Shown: in pieces, positions 16,637 through 26,081 of the stretch
How the letters are laid out: each line of letters starts with the position of its first letter
Numbering within the stretch: position 1 is the stretch's first letter
Assembly (NCBI RefSeq): GCF_027486195.1
Contig: NZ_JAIXPP010000033.1
Coordinates: 1 to 64,000 of the forward strand
From: Novosphingobium sp.
GTDB lineage: Bacteria > Pseudomonadota > Alphaproteobacteria > Sphingomonadales > Sphingomonadaceae
DNA length: 64,000 bases
Reading direction: 5' to 3'
The notes under the pieces: generated by a model
What the model was told of the DNA's origin: nothing
The model's input: only the letters and a program-made list of their open reading frames with translations
Databases searched by the model: none
Translations under genes and position numbers: made by a program

Positions 16637-17502
16637 ACTACTCGGATCATCGGCCGGGCCTCAAAGCCCGTGCCGCCACGGCGGCGCTTGCATTCAGCAC
16701 CGCGTTCGCCGTCGTAAGCCTCGGGCTCGCAGCCGTCATGGGATCGCCCGCGCAAGCTGGCGTCATGGCGGATGCGGTGCGCGACGCGCTCAAGATGCGC
16801 CTTCCCAAGACGCCCATCGACGCACTGACATGCGAGGGCTTCGGCGGGCTTTGCGAAGTCGTATCGGGAAGCACCTTGTTCTACGTCGATGCCAGCGCGC
16901 GCTATCTGCTCGTTGGCAGGCTCTACGACATGGAGGCGCGCCGCGATGTGACAGCGGGTCGGTTGCTTGAACTAAACCCGGACCTCATCGCCGCCGGCGC
17001 AGCACGCGCGGGCGGCGAGAGTAAGGCGCAGGACGAAGGACCGGCGAACGCGGTCCCGACCAATGTCGACCTCGCAAAGCTGCCGGCAGAAGGCGCTGTG
17101 CGCTGGGGCAATCCGACAGGTCCCAAGGTCGTCGTCTTTTCGGACTTCCACTGCGGCTACTGCCAGCGCCTGACCGGCGAACTTAGCAAGGCAGGAGTAC
17201 AGGTCGAAGAGCGGCCGATCTCGATCTTCGGCGCCAAGAGCCGGGCGCTGTCTGAGGCCGTCCTCTGTGCGTCCGATCCGGCAACCGCGCTTCATGCGGC
17301 CTATGCCGGTGAGGCACCGAAGCCCCGATCGGGCTGCAAACCAAAGGGTCTCGATGCAAACGAGGCTTTCGCCAAGGCAAATGGCTTCAACGGCACGCCT
17401 GTCCTGGTGCGGGCGAGCGATGGTGCCGTCCTGCAGGGTTATCGCCCCGCAAGCGAGATCCGCCGCTTCCTTGGCCTCGCGCTGAACAAGGGAGGTCAGT
17501 GA
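16633..17502 (+). CDS. dsbC: DsbC-family disulfide isomerase of the transfer operon
   Basis: 289 aa, exported (signal region to about QAG 42). An N-terminal dimerisation domain precedes a thioredoxin fold whose active site is C174-G-Y-C177 (SDFHCGYCQR), with the cis-proline loop GTPVLV. It should shuffle disulfides in cysteine-rich transfer proteins such as TraN, TraU and TraH. A DsbC-like gene between traB and traV is common in sphingomonad and related F-type systems. Confidence 0.9.
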   Translation: MNYSDHRPGLKARAATAALAFSTAFAVVSLGLAAVMGSPAQAGVMADAVRDALKMRLPKTPIDALTCEGFGGLCEVVSGSTLFYVDASARYLLVGRLYDMEARRDVTAGRLLELNPDLIAAGAARAGGESKAQDEGPANAVPTNVDLAKLPAEGAVRWGNPTGPKVVVFSDFHCGYCQRLTGELSKAGVQVEERPISIFGAKSRALSEAVLCASDPATALHAAYAGEAPKPRSGCKPKGLDANEAFAKANGFNGTPVLVRASDGAVLQGYRPASEIRRFLGLALNKGGQ

Positions 17503-18125
17503 TGCGCCTCCCCGACAGACCTTCCCTCGCGCCCGCGCGTTTTGCTGCCATCGCCGTCTTCGCTGTCTCCACCAGTGGCTGCGCAGTGATGGACAGCAAT
17601 GTCAAAGGGAACTTCACCTGCCGTGCGCCTGAAGGGACCTGCGCGCCGACGTCGGTAATCGACGCGGCGGCGACCAAGGCTTCCGAGAAAGTTGCCGAAC
17701 CTGTGCATTCGGTATCGAGCCGCAGCATAGGGGCCAATTCCGACGGACGGCTTCAAATCGTGCTGGCGGCCTATCGTGACGAGAATGGCCGGACCCATGA
17801 AGCGCGGGTCGTAGCGGTGGCACTGCCCGCGACGAGGACAAGCCAGTTTACCGAGCCGGCGAGCCGCCGTGAGGTTGCGAGGGCGCTTGCCCGGGCGGTC
17901 GATGCGGCGCGTCACACCGGGAGCGTTGAAGAAGCACCGCGTTCGATTGGCCTGACCGCCAATCCGGCCTCCGACCCTGCCACTACCCGCTTGCCGGACG
18001 TGCTCACTGCCCCCTTGCAGCACGCGCCGGCTGGGGGATCTGGGACAGCCTCCCTCCCGGCCCAGGTCCCCCACCTTGATCCGCAAACCGGGGACCTCGA
18101 TCCTCAGGAAGGTCACGTGCCATGA
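17502..18125 (+). CDS. traV: TraV, outer-membrane lipoprotein of the transfer channel
   Basis: 207 aa from the ATG at 17502, which shares one base with the preceding stop; an in-frame GTG lies just before. A signal peptide ends in a lipobox (STSGC, Cys near 26), followed by the TraV signature GNFTCRAPEGTCAPT with two cysteines. The remainder is low-complexity and proline-rich. It anchors the TraK/TraB ring in the outer membrane. Confidence 0.88.
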   Translation: MRLPDRPSLAPARFAAIAVFAVSTSGCAVMDSNVKGNFTCRAPEGTCAPTSVIDAAATKASEKVAEPVHSVSSRSIGANSDGRLQIVLAAYRDENGRTHEARVVAVALPATRTSQFTEPASRREVARALARAVDAARHTGSVEEAPRSIGLTANPASDPATTRLPDVLTAPLQHAPAGGSGTASLPAQVPHLDPQTGDLDPQEGHVP

Positions 18126-20674
18126 AGCTTTCACTCGCCGGCGCGCGGGACGCGCTTAAGGGCTCATTGTTCGCCGATACGGCTTCAGCAGAAAGGCCGC
18201 GTCCGCGCTTTGGTCTCGATATGCTGTCGGACTGGCTACCTTATCGCGTCTACGATGAGAGCGCGGGGCTCTATCGAAACGCCCGGTCAAAGGGCTTCAT
18301 CCTCGAGGTCACGCCGCTCATCGGTGCCGATGAGCGCACCGGCGAGATCCTCGGGCAGTTCTTCTCCGAAGGACTTCCCGAGGGAGCCTGCCTCCAGGTG
18401 CTCAACTTTGCGAGCCCGCGCATTGGGCAAGTGGTTTCACCGTGGTTTGCACCGCGCTACGAGCAGGGCGGGGTGTACGAGGCGATCGCGCGGGAGCGGA
18501 TAGCCCGGTTCTACGATCTCGTCTGGGAGAGCGGGTCGGCGCACGCGCCCTTCCATGTTCGCAGCAGCCGCTTGATCGTCTCGCTCGGTGTTCGTGAAGG
18601 CACAAGCGTCACCGATGCTGAACTTGCAGAATGCCGTGAAGGGCTGCTTGGCCTCCTTCATTCGCTCGGTCTCGAAGCGGACGTACTGCGGCCTTCGGCG
18701 CTGATCGGTCTGATCGACGAACTCACCTCTCCGACCACGGCGCGCGAACCTGAGCGCAAAAGCTGGAACCCGCTCGAGCAGATCGACGTCCAGGCTATCC
18801 GCTCCGATATCGAGCTTGAGGTCGAGGATGACCGCATGGTGCTGAGGACCGAGCGGTTCCGCGAGATGGGCCGCGATAGCGCCGGCAATCCCGAAGTTGG
18901 GGTGTGCCTGCCTGATACGTTTGATCTTCGCCACTTTGCCGTGCGCGCTTTCCCCGAGCGTTGGGCTCCTTGGGAATGTTCACGCCTCATCGGTGACATG
19001 TTCGCCGACAAGCTGCGCTTTCCCTGTCCGACCGCAACCATGCTCTGCCTGGTCTATCCCGATCAGGAGGCGGCCTCGGCACGCGCCGGCTACAAGTTCA
19101 TGCGCACCACGAGTCTGAGCCAAACCAAGAGCGCGCGGTTTCTTCCTAAGCTTTCCGACCAGTCAGCCGAGTGGCGGCAAGTCCAAAACGAACTGCAGGC
19201 CGGCAAGAAGCTGGTGAAGCTGTTCTACGGGCTCACCAGCTATTCGCCGCTCGGCCAAGGCGATGCGCACGAGCGGGTGATTAAGGCGATCTTCAAGGCC
19301 GCAGGCTGGGATCTTGCCGACGAGCGCTTTCTCCAGCTCCAGGGTTTGGTTGCATCCTTCCCCTTGAGCCTCGCCGATGGGCTGGCCGACGACATGCTCC
19401 GCCTGAAGCGCATGCGCACTATGCTCTCGACGACTGCGGCCAATATCGCGCCGATGCAGGGCGAGTACCTTGGTCGCGCCGTGCCTCATCTCCTCCTCGT
19501 CGGTCGCCGAGGTCAGCCCTTCTGGTGGTCGCCCTTCGAGAACGGGGCGGGAAATCACAATATCGCGATTTGCGGCAAGTCCGGATCGGGAAAATCAGTC
19601 CTGCTCCAGGAGCTTTGTGCGGCGCTGCGCGGCGCAGGAGCCAAAGTAGTCGTGATCGACGATGGCCGCTCGTTCGAGCACTCGGTGAAGCTCCAGGGCG
19701 GCCGCTTCGTTGAGTTCACGATGGCGGCGGGCTTCTCGCTCAATCCTTTTTCGATGGTCGATGACGCCCGGGCGGCGATTGACGATGATTACCGCCTCGA
19801 TTGCTTCGCCATGATCAAGGCGATGGTCGGCCAGATGGCGCGTCACGATGACAAGCCGAGCGATACCGAGCGTGGCCTGATAGACCGGGCGGTGACCACT
19901 GTATGGGATCTGCTCGGCAGCGGCGGAAGCCTTGACGACGTCGCGTCTGCTCTCGAGCAGAGCGGTGAGATCGGGGTGAACCTCGCTACGGCGATCTCGC
20001 CCTATTGCCGAGGCGGCAGCTATGGCCGGTTCTTCACCGGTCAGGCGAGCTTTGCGCTCGACGATGACTTCACCGTATTCGAAATGAGTGATCTTGCGAG
20101 CCGGGACGACCTCAGAAGCGTCGTTCTCTCAGCGATCATGTTCATGACCGGGCAGGCCATGACGCGTACGGCTCGCAGCACCCGCAAACTGCTCCTCATC
20201 GATGAAGCCTGGAGCATGCTGAAGGGCGGCTCGATGGGTGAGTTCGTCGAGACCTATGCTCGAACGGCTCGAAAGTACGGCGGCGCACTGGCGACAGCCA
20301 CGCAATCGCTCAACGACTACTACAAGTCAGATGGGGCCCGCGCGGCGCTCGAGAACAGCGACTGGATGCTGATCCTCCAGCAGAAAGCCGAGACGATTGC
20401 CGACTTCCGGCAAAGCGCCCGGCTCGACATGGACGACCGCACTGAGACGCTAATCCGATCCTTGAAGCGTTCGGGTGCGGAATACTCCGAGATTTTCATT
20501 AAGGGACCTGAGACTGAAGCGATCGGCCGCCTCGTGCTTGACCCGCTCTCGGCCACGATCTTTTCGTCCGATCCAAGCACCTATGCTGCGATCCAGGCGC
20601 TTGAAGCCAAGGGTATGCCGCTCACGGAAGCCATTCGGCAGGTCGCCGGACTTCAGGAAGGACATCGCCGATGA
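18122..20674 (+). CDS. traC: TraC, pilus assembly ATPase (VirB4-like)
   Basis: 850 aa, typical TraC length. The N-terminal TraC_F domain (about 25-250) includes LPYRVYDESAGLYRN. The ATPase domain has Walker A at 485-492 (GKSGSGKS) and Walker B ending D694-E695 (LLLIDEAW), then the QSLNDYY segment. It powers pilus extension and retraction and substrate export at the inner membrane. Overlaps the neighbours on both sides by four bases. Confidence 0.95.
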   Translation: MKLSLAGARDALKGSLFADTASAERPRPRFGLDMLSDWLPYRVYDESAGLYRNARSKGFILEVTPLIGADERTGEILGQFFSEGLPEGACLQVLNFASPRIGQVVSPWFAPRYEQGGVYEAIARERIARFYDLVWESGSAHAPFHVRSSRLIVSLGVREGTSVTDAELAECREGLLGLLHSLGLEADVLRPSALIGLIDELTSPTTAREPERKSWNPLEQIDVQAIRSDIELEVEDDRMVLRTERFREMGRDSAGNPEVGVCLPDTFDLRHFAVRAFPERWAPWECSRLIGDMFADKLRFPCPTATMLCLVYPDQEAASARAGYKFMRTTSLSQTKSARFLPKLSDQSAEWRQVQNELQAGKKLVKLFYGLTSYSPLGQGDAHERVIKAIFKAAGWDLADERFLQLQGLVASFPLSLADGLADDMLRLKRMRTMLSTTAANIAPMQGEYLGRAVPHLLLVGRRGQPFWWSPFENGAGNHNIAICGKSGSGKSVLLQELCAALRGAGAKVVVIDDGRSFEHSVKLQGGRFVEFTMAAGFSLNPFSMVDDARAAIDDDYRLDCFAMIKAMVGQMARHDDKPSDTERGLIDRAVTTVWDLLGSGGSLDDVASALEQSGEIGVNLATAISPYCRGGSYGRFFTGQASFALDDDFTVFEMSDLASRDDLRSVVLSAIMFMTGQAMTRTARSTRKLLLIDEAWSMLKGGSMGEFVETYARTARKYGGALATATQSLNDYYKSDGARAALENSDWMLILQQKAETIADFRQSARLDMDDRTETLIRSLKRSGAEYSEIFIKGPETEAIGRLVLDPLSATIFSSDPSTYAAIQALEAKGMPLTEAIRQVAGLQEGHRR

Positions 20675-21054
20675 CCTTCCACGACACCCCGTTCGACCAC
20701 GTTGGCGTTTGGCCGCCTCCTGTTCGGCTGATCCCAATCCTCCAGGGTACGTGCTTTGTGCTGATCGAGGCCATGCGCTTTGCCGCATCGAGCTTGCTGA
20801 TCGTGCTAGGTCTGCCGCTCTTTGCGTTCCTCGTCCTCATTGGTTGGGACCTTGAGCTGCTGTTTGCGCAGCTGGGCAATCTTGCCGACCACTACCGCGA
20901 GGCGGATGCGCTCCGCCGATATGCATTCTCGCAAGACCTCCAGGGTGTGTTTGTTGCCAGCGCGTTAGGCGTGGTGGTGGCGCGCGCGCCGCGGTTCCTG
21001 AGGCGGCTTGCGGGCGGCTTGGCCGTAACAGCGAGGGAACCAGACCATGGCTGA
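20671..21054 (+). CDS. Membrane protein of the tra operon, unknown function
   Basis: 127 aa, not recognised. The N-terminus is short and aromatic (HDTPFDHVGVWPPPVRL), and two hydrophobic segments follow (about 26-58, then about 89-105 with VFVASALGVVVA) around a charged loop with a YREADALRRYAF motif. It overlaps traC by four bases and trbI by eight, so it is translated as part of the transfer operon. No F counterpart lies at this position that I can name. Confidence 0.7.
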   Translation: MTFHDTPFDHVGVWPPPVRLIPILQGTCFVLIEAMRFAASSLLIVLGLPLFAFLVLIGWDLELLFAQLGNLADHYREADALRRYAFSQDLQGVFVASALGVVVARAPRFLRRLAGGLAVTAREPDHG

Positions 21055-21433
21055 TAGCAAGACTGCGCAATCGACCGGTGGTGTGCTGGCGCTGCGCCTG
21101 ATCGCGGTGCTCGGCGTAGTTTCAATCCTACTCTGGGCGGTCTGGGTCAGCCGAGAAGCGACCCGTCCGCATGAGCAGATCGTCACGGTTCGCTTGTCGG
21201 AGACCATAGCGCATTTCGTCGATGCCGAAGCGCGCAGCGGCAAGCCGCCGCAAGACACACAGGCGAGGACGATCACGTACCTCAAGGCCGCCGAAGCTGC
21301 AGTCCGCGAGATGGGCCGCAACGGCCGCGTGGTGCTGGTCGCTGAAGCTGTTCTCAGCGGTGATGTTCCCGACGCGACCGCCGAACTCGAGCTGCGCTTG
21401 GCGAGAAAGCTAAGCGAGGGGAGGCGGCCATGA
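21047..21433 (+). CDS. trbI: TrbI-like transfer protein
   Basis: 128 aa. One N-terminal membrane helix (about 15-35, LALRLIAVLGVVSILLWAVWV) leads to a periplasmic part with VRLSETIAHFVDAEA. This matches the type-F TrbI family (distinct from the VirB10-like TrbI of IncP). In F, TrbI influences pilus length and retraction. Overlaps the S26 peptidase by four bases. Confidence 0.8.
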   Translation: MADSKTAQSTGGVLALRLIAVLGVVSILLWAVWVSREATRPHEQIVTVRLSETIAHFVDAEARSGKPPQDTQARTITYLKAAEAAVREMGRNGRVVLVAEAVLSGDVPDATAELELRLARKLSEGRRP

Positions 21434-21951
21434 ACGAGCTTCTGGCTGGCGCCTGGCGCGGTGCGAGGCGGTCCATTCTTCTGACCGGAATCGTCGCCTT
21501 GTCGTTTGTCTGGGCGCCGCTTGCAGCCTTCAGCGAGGATCATGCCTTCCTGATCAATTCGAGCCCAAGCCTACCGAACTGGGCGTTCTGGCTCGACAAG
21601 TCTGCACCGACTACGCGCGGCAGCCTGATCTTCTTCGAGCCGCCAGCCTCGCCGCTGCTGGAGAAGCATTTCGGGAAGGGGCCGCATCTCTTCGGTAAGC
21701 GCGTCCTCGGCCTGCCGGGTGACGTGGTGAGCCACGAGGGCGCCGAGGTCCTGGTCAACGGACGCAAAGTCGGCGCGCGCCTCGCGCGCACCCGTCGCGG
21801 ACTGACGCTCAGCCCCGGCCCCGAAGGGGTTATCCCGCGCGGCTGCTACTATGTCGGGAGCGACCACCCGCGCGGCTTCGACAGCCGCTATGCCGAAGTT
21901 GGCTTTGCCTGCCGTGGCCACATTCTTGGCAGCGGGAGGGCGATCCTGTGA
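21430..21951 (+). CDS. traF: S26 signal peptidase-like TraF (pilin-processing type)
   Basis: 173 aa. It has an N-terminal hydrophobic segment, then the S26 active-site region INSSPSLPNWAFW (nucleophile serine in the SPSLP part) and the general-base region GKRVLGLPGDVV with its lysine, followed by the box GCYYVGSDHPRGFDSRYAEVGF. It resembles TraF of IncP/Ti plasmids, which matures pilins. It may process the TraA leader here. The name clashes with the F-type TraF at 26078, a different protein. Confidence 0.88.
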   Translation: MNELLAGAWRGARRSILLTGIVALSFVWAPLAAFSEDHAFLINSSPSLPNWAFWLDKSAPTTRGSLIFFEPPASPLLEKHFGKGPHLFGKRVLGLPGDVVSHEGAEVLVNGRKVGARLARTRRGLTLSPGPEGVIPRGCYYVGSDHPRGFDSRYAEVGFACRGHILGSGRAIL

Positions 21952-22577
21952 GGCGCGCCCTTATCCTTCCGCTCTGCCTTGCCTTCGTCCCAGCGGCTGA
22001 GGCCCGTGACTATGGCCAGCAAGGTGCGGTCTTCCCGGTGATCGAGCGCGATCTCCTCGAGCAGATCCATACGCGGCTGACCGCGATGGAAAAGTCGGGC
22101 GAGACCGGGCGGCTGAACCAGGAACTGCAGCGGCGTACCACGGCCCGGGTCAATCGGCCCGAGCCGGTCTCCGGACTGGTCCGGGCGAGCGCCGCCCGTC
22201 GCTGGAGCTTTGACCCGACGATTACGCTCGAGACCGATATTCGAGGGCCCAAGGGCGAGCTCATTCATGCCCGCGGCACAAGGGTGAATCCGCTCGACAG
22301 CGTCCCCCTGCGCGCCGAGCTCCTGTTCTTCGACGGCGACGATCCCGATCAGCTCAGTTGGGCGCTGAGCCAGTCGGGAACTGCGAAACTCATTCTGACC
22401 AAGGGCGCGCCGCTCGAGCTGATGAAGGCTCGGCAGCGACGCTTCTACTTCGACCAGGGCGGCAAACTCATTCGCCACTTCGGGATCGAGGCGGTGCCGG
22501 CGCGGGTCCGCCAGCAAGGCCGCGCGCTCGAAGTCAGCGAGATCGTTCTTCCGCTTCGCCAAGGAGCCCGCCCATGA
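21948..22577 (+). CDS. traW: TraW, pilus assembly protein
   Basis: 209 aa with a short signal peptide (cleavage near AEA-R). The family features are the N-terminal DYGQQGAVFPVIERDLLEQI, the SFDPTITLETDIRGPKG motif and the late FYFDQGGKLIRHFGIEAVPARV. TraW is periplasmic and works with TrbC and TraU in pilus assembly. Overlaps both neighbours by four bases. Confidence 0.93.
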   Translation: MRRALILPLCLAFVPAAEARDYGQQGAVFPVIERDLLEQIHTRLTAMEKSGETGRLNQELQRRTTARVNRPEPVSGLVRASAARRWSFDPTITLETDIRGPKGELIHARGTRVNPLDSVPLRAELLFFDGDDPDQLSWALSQSGTAKLILTKGAPLELMKARQRRFYFDQGGKLIRHFGIEAVPARVRQQGRALEVSEIVLPLRQGARP

Positions 22578-23587
22578 CCCGTTTTCGTCGTTTGGCTGCG
22601 GTTATGCTCGCAAGCCTCGGTCTGGCGTTGGCCACTCCAGCCAGTGCCGATGCGGGTCCGGGCCGCTGCACCGGCAGCTTCGTCAACCCGATCACCGACA
22701 TCTGCTGGTCGTGCCTGTTTCCGATCTCGGTCGGCGGCCTCAAGATCTGGCCCTCGAGCCGTCCCGATCCTTCCAATCCGACCCTGCCGCTATGCCTGTG
22801 CGGTTTGCGCCCTGGCATTGCTATGGGGTTCTGGGAGCCGGTCCGGCTTGCTGATGTGAGCATGAAGCCCTGGTGCTTCGTCAACCTGGGCGGGATGAAG
22901 CTCAATCCCGGCTTCGATATCGGGTTTCGCTCGATCAAGGGGCCGTCAGCCGTGGGCGGAGCCAGCCAGAATTACTCGAGCTGGCATGTCCACTGGTACG
23001 CTTACCCCTTGATCTACTGGATGGAGATCATCGCCGACTTTCTGTGCCTTGAGTCTGGTTCGATCGACATTCTCTACATCTCCGAGATCGATCCGCTTTG
23101 GCAGGACAGCGAACTCACCGCGATCATCAATCCCGAGGCGGTTCTGTTCGCCAATCCGCTCGCGCTCGCTGCCTGCGCGGCCGATTGTGTGTCCTCGACG
23201 GTCCACTTGCCAGTCGACGAGATGTTCTGGTGCGCCGGCTGCCAGGGCTCGATGTACCCGATGAACGGCAATGTCTCGGCCTCAATCGGACATGTCCAGG
23301 CTTCACGGCTCGTGCTCTCGCGCTTTGCCTACAAGCTTCACCGTGAGCTCGTCGCCTGGGGCACGATGGGCAGCAAGGGACTCTGCGGCAAGTACCTGAT
23401 GCCGGTGATGCGCAAGCAGCAATACCGCTTCCAGGCCACCAATCCGAACCCGGCGACCAAGGGGCGCTATGCCTGCCCTCCGATCGGCGCCGCCACCACC
23501 TTTCAATCGGCCGGACAGGTCATCCCCGCGATCGGCGAGGACATGGGTTACCTTGTCTGGCGCAAGCGGAACTGCTGCGCGCTATGA
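22574..23587 (+). CDS. traU: TraU, DNA transfer and mating-channel protein
   Basis: 337 aa from the ATG at 22574 (the longer frame overlaps traW). A signal peptide (to about ASA 26) is followed by a cysteine-rich periplasmic protein: ITDICWSCLFPISVGG, LCLCG, and many paired cysteines through CAACAADC and CAGC. This is the TraU signature. It is needed mainly for DNA transfer in F. The many cysteines explain the DsbC in the operon. Confidence 0.95.
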   Translation: MTRFRRLAAVMLASLGLALATPASADAGPGRCTGSFVNPITDICWSCLFPISVGGLKIWPSSRPDPSNPTLPLCLCGLRPGIAMGFWEPVRLADVSMKPWCFVNLGGMKLNPGFDIGFRSIKGPSAVGGASQNYSSWHVHWYAYPLIYWMEIIADFLCLESGSIDILYISEIDPLWQDSELTAIINPEAVLFANPLALAACAADCVSSTVHLPVDEMFWCAGCQGSMYPMNGNVSASIGHVQASRLVLSRFAYKLHRELVAWGTMGSKGLCGKYLMPVMRKQQYRFQATNPNPATKGRYACPPIGAATTFQSAGQVIPAIGEDMGYLVWRKRNCCAL

Positions 23588-24339
23588 ACCGGAAACTCTT
23601 TCTCATCCCCCTGGGCTTGGCGCTTCCCCTCGCGGGACTCGCGCTCGCCCAGAGTGCCCCCGACGGCATAGATGTCGACGCCATTCGCGCCCGCTCGGCG
23701 GAGCACGCCGAGGACGCAGCCGCCCTGGCGGCGGCGGTCCGCAAACGGGCCGAAGCGGTGCACGATGATGCACTCCAGACCCAGGATAAGGCGCAGGCTG
23801 CTGGCGCGCGCTACGCGGAAAGTCTGCCATCCACGACAAAGAGCGCGGATGTCTTCGATTTCGATGCGATGGTTCGCGAGCGTGCTGAGGCAGAGAAGGC
23901 GCAGCTTGGCGAAAGCCCGCGCTTCATCGCCTTTGCCAGTCTGTCGATGCCGCCCGAGGCCTTGAAGGCTTTGGTGCGCGACATGGGCCGCGCCGGCGGA
24001 GTGACCGTGCTGCGGGGCTTCCCATCGGGCGATTCCAAGCGGTTCAAGGCGCTCCTGACCGATATCTGGCAAGGCGAAGATGCCCCGCAGGCGCTCGGGA
24101 TCGACCCGCGCTTGTTCCGCGCCTTTCGCATCGAGGCAGCGCCTAGCTTTGTCATGGTGGGGAGCGATTTTTCACCTTGCGATGGGTTCGATTGCCAGGA
24201 CGTCCTCCCGCCTCACGACCGGCTGACCGGCAATGTGACGGTCGGACAGGTCCTCCAAACCTTCAAAGACGGTGGCGGCCCCGGCGCGGCGCTGGCGCGC
24301 CTCCATCTTGCCCGCCTCGAAGCAGGAGTGGATCGATGA
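23584..24339 (+). CDS. trbC: TrbC, pilus assembly protein
   Basis: 251 aa. A signal peptide (cleavage near LAQ) leads to an alanine/glutamate-rich helical region (about 30-110) and a thioredoxin-like TrbC domain: FASLSMPPEALKALVRDMGRAGGVTVLRG, then AAPSFVM. The thioredoxin CxxC is absent, so it is a scaffold and not an oxidoreductase. In F it acts with TraW. Overlaps traU and traN by four bases. Confidence 0.92.
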   Translation: MNRKLFLIPLGLALPLAGLALAQSAPDGIDVDAIRARSAEHAEDAAALAAAVRKRAEAVHDDALQTQDKAQAAGARYAESLPSTTKSADVFDFDAMVRERAEAEKAQLGESPRFIAFASLSMPPEALKALVRDMGRAGGVTVLRGFPSGDSKRFKALLTDIWQGEDAPQALGIDPRLFRAFRIEAAPSFVMVGSDFSPCDGFDCQDVLPPHDRLTGNVTVGQVLQTFKDGGGPGAALARLHLARLEAGVDR

Positions 24340-26081
24340 GAACGATCCTGACGCTGCTCTGCGCCGGTCTCCTGTGCGCGGGCGCCGCTCAGTCCGTCGC
24401 GGCCCAGTCCCGATCAGGACAGACGGCTGCTGATGCAAAGGCTGACGGCAAGGCCTTCGGCAATACCGTGATCGACCAGGTGAAGAGTGCAGCGACCACT
24501 GCGCCCGACGCTGCGCGCGTGCCTGGTTTCAACCCTGCCGCGATGCAGAGTCTGGAAGATCTGGCCGCCCATCCGGACCGGATCGAGGGCGCGGCGCGCA
24601 GTGCAGCCACCAGCAACACTGCCGTCCGCACCATCGAGGATTCGATGAACAATCGGGCGCGCTTCTCACCCCAGGAGATCAAGAGCATCCTCGCGCGCTC
24701 GGGTGAGATCAGCAAGATCCCGCTCGACTACACCAGCGGCATGTCGGTCTCCGGCTCGAAGGGCAATTGCGTGCCCTTGCCACCCGGCACTGGCTCGGTC
24801 GGCACGTACATGGCGACCTGCAACACCGGCTATACGGCTGAGCAGAAGTCCGCATCCTGTTCAATCACGCTCAAGGCCAGTGCTGCCCCGCGCGACATCT
24901 ATGGCTATTATTGCGTTGGCGGCAGCGGGGTCGATCCCGCCAGCATATACGCCTGCAAGAATTATCCGGCGCCGCAGTGCACGGTAACGCAGTCTTGGCC
25001 GATCAACCTGTGCGATCCCTATTTCGGGATCTACTGGGGCTGCAATTACGGCGACCTGCATGTCGACCTCGTGAGCTGCACCGCACCGGTCGAGGGCGCC
25101 ACGCCTTACACCACGACCACCGAAACCGTGGTGACGACCCAGCGCAACGAGAGCCAGTGCTCCAGCCTTGCAACTGATGCCAATTGCTCGCTGGACAGCG
25201 AGGTCTGCGCCGACAGCGATCCCGTCACCCGGATCGTCGACGGCGTGTCGGTGATCCAGCCCTGCTGGGCCTGGCAGCGCAATTACACCTGTTCGGCCAG
25301 GATCGCCGGCAATGATTGCAGCGAGCTCGAGGCCAACGGCAGCTGCCATTTCGTGCGCGAGGATTGTCTGACGGGTGACACTCCCTGTTCGACCGCCGAG
25401 CGTGTCTACGAGTGCCCGGTGCCGCCGAGTGAGACGTCGGGCCAGCAATATGTCTGCGACGGCGATGTCTACTGCATCGACGGCTCGTGCGAGACCATCC
25501 AGCGCGAAGCCAACGATGAATTCAAGGACGCGGTCGTCGCCTTGAGCGCGATGGACCAGGCGCGGCGCGAATTCGATCCTGGGACCATGACCCTGTTCAA
25601 GGGCAAGCGAGAGACGTGTTCGTCCAAGGTCTTTGGCGTGCTCAACTGCTGCAAGGGCAAGGGCTTCCCACTCATCCCCGGCATCCAGTTTCTGGTCATG
25701 CTGGGCTGTAGCCGGGAGGAAATCCTGCTCCACCAGCGCGATGCGCAGGGCCTTTGCGCCTATGTCGGGACCTATTGCTCCTCGAGCTTCCTCGGCATCT
25801 GCCTGACCAAGAAAAAGGTCTACTGCTGCTTTGAATCCAAGCTGACCCGCATCCTGCAGGAGCAGGGCCGCGCGCAGCTGCCCAAGCCCTGGGCCAAACC
25901 CAAGTCGGAGCAGTGCCTGGGCTTCACGCTCGACGAGTTCGCCCGCCTTGACCTCTCCCGCATGGATTTCTCAGAGGTCTATGCGGAGTTCACCGACGCT
26001 GCGCGCCTCCCCGACGAGCTGCAGACCTCCGAACTGATCCAGCAAAAAATCCGCGACCGCTATGAAGGGAGCAGCCAGTGA
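24336..26081 (+). CDS. traN: TraN, mating-pair stabilisation outer-membrane protein
   Basis: 581 aa from the ATG at 24336; the open frame before it overlaps trbC. The signal peptide ends near VAAQ. A long, very cysteine-rich domain runs from about 135 to 560, with pairs such as CCKGKGF, CSREEI, CCFESKLTRILQEQGR and a terminal QCLGFTLDEFARLDLSRMDFSEVY, the last being the diagnostic TraN tail. It contacts the recipient surface, and its variable middle part usually sets recipient preference. Confidence 0.93.
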   Translation: MRTILTLLCAGLLCAGAAQSVAAQSRSGQTAADAKADGKAFGNTVIDQVKSAATTAPDAARVPGFNPAAMQSLEDLAAHPDRIEGAARSAATSNTAVRTIEDSMNNRARFSPQEIKSILARSGEISKIPLDYTSGMSVSGSKGNCVPLPPGTGSVGTYMATCNTGYTAEQKSASCSITLKASAAPRDIYGYYCVGGSGVDPASIYACKNYPAPQCTVTQSWPINLCDPYFGIYWGCNYGDLHVDLVSCTAPVEGATPYTTTTETVVTTQRNESQCSSLATDANCSLDSEVCADSDPVTRIVDGVSVIQPCWAWQRNYTCSARIAGNDCSELEANGSCHFVREDCLTGDTPCSTAERVYECPVPPSETSGQQYVCDGDVYCIDGSCETIQREANDEFKDAVVALSAMDQARREFDPGTMTLFKGKRETCSSKVFGVLNCCKGKGFPLIPGIQFLVMLGCSREEILLHQRDAQGLCAYVGTYCSSSFLGICLTKKKVYCCFESKLTRILQEQGRAQLPKPWAKPKSEQCLGFTLDEFARLDLSRMDFSEVYAEFTDAARLPDELQTSELIQQKIRDRYEGSSQ

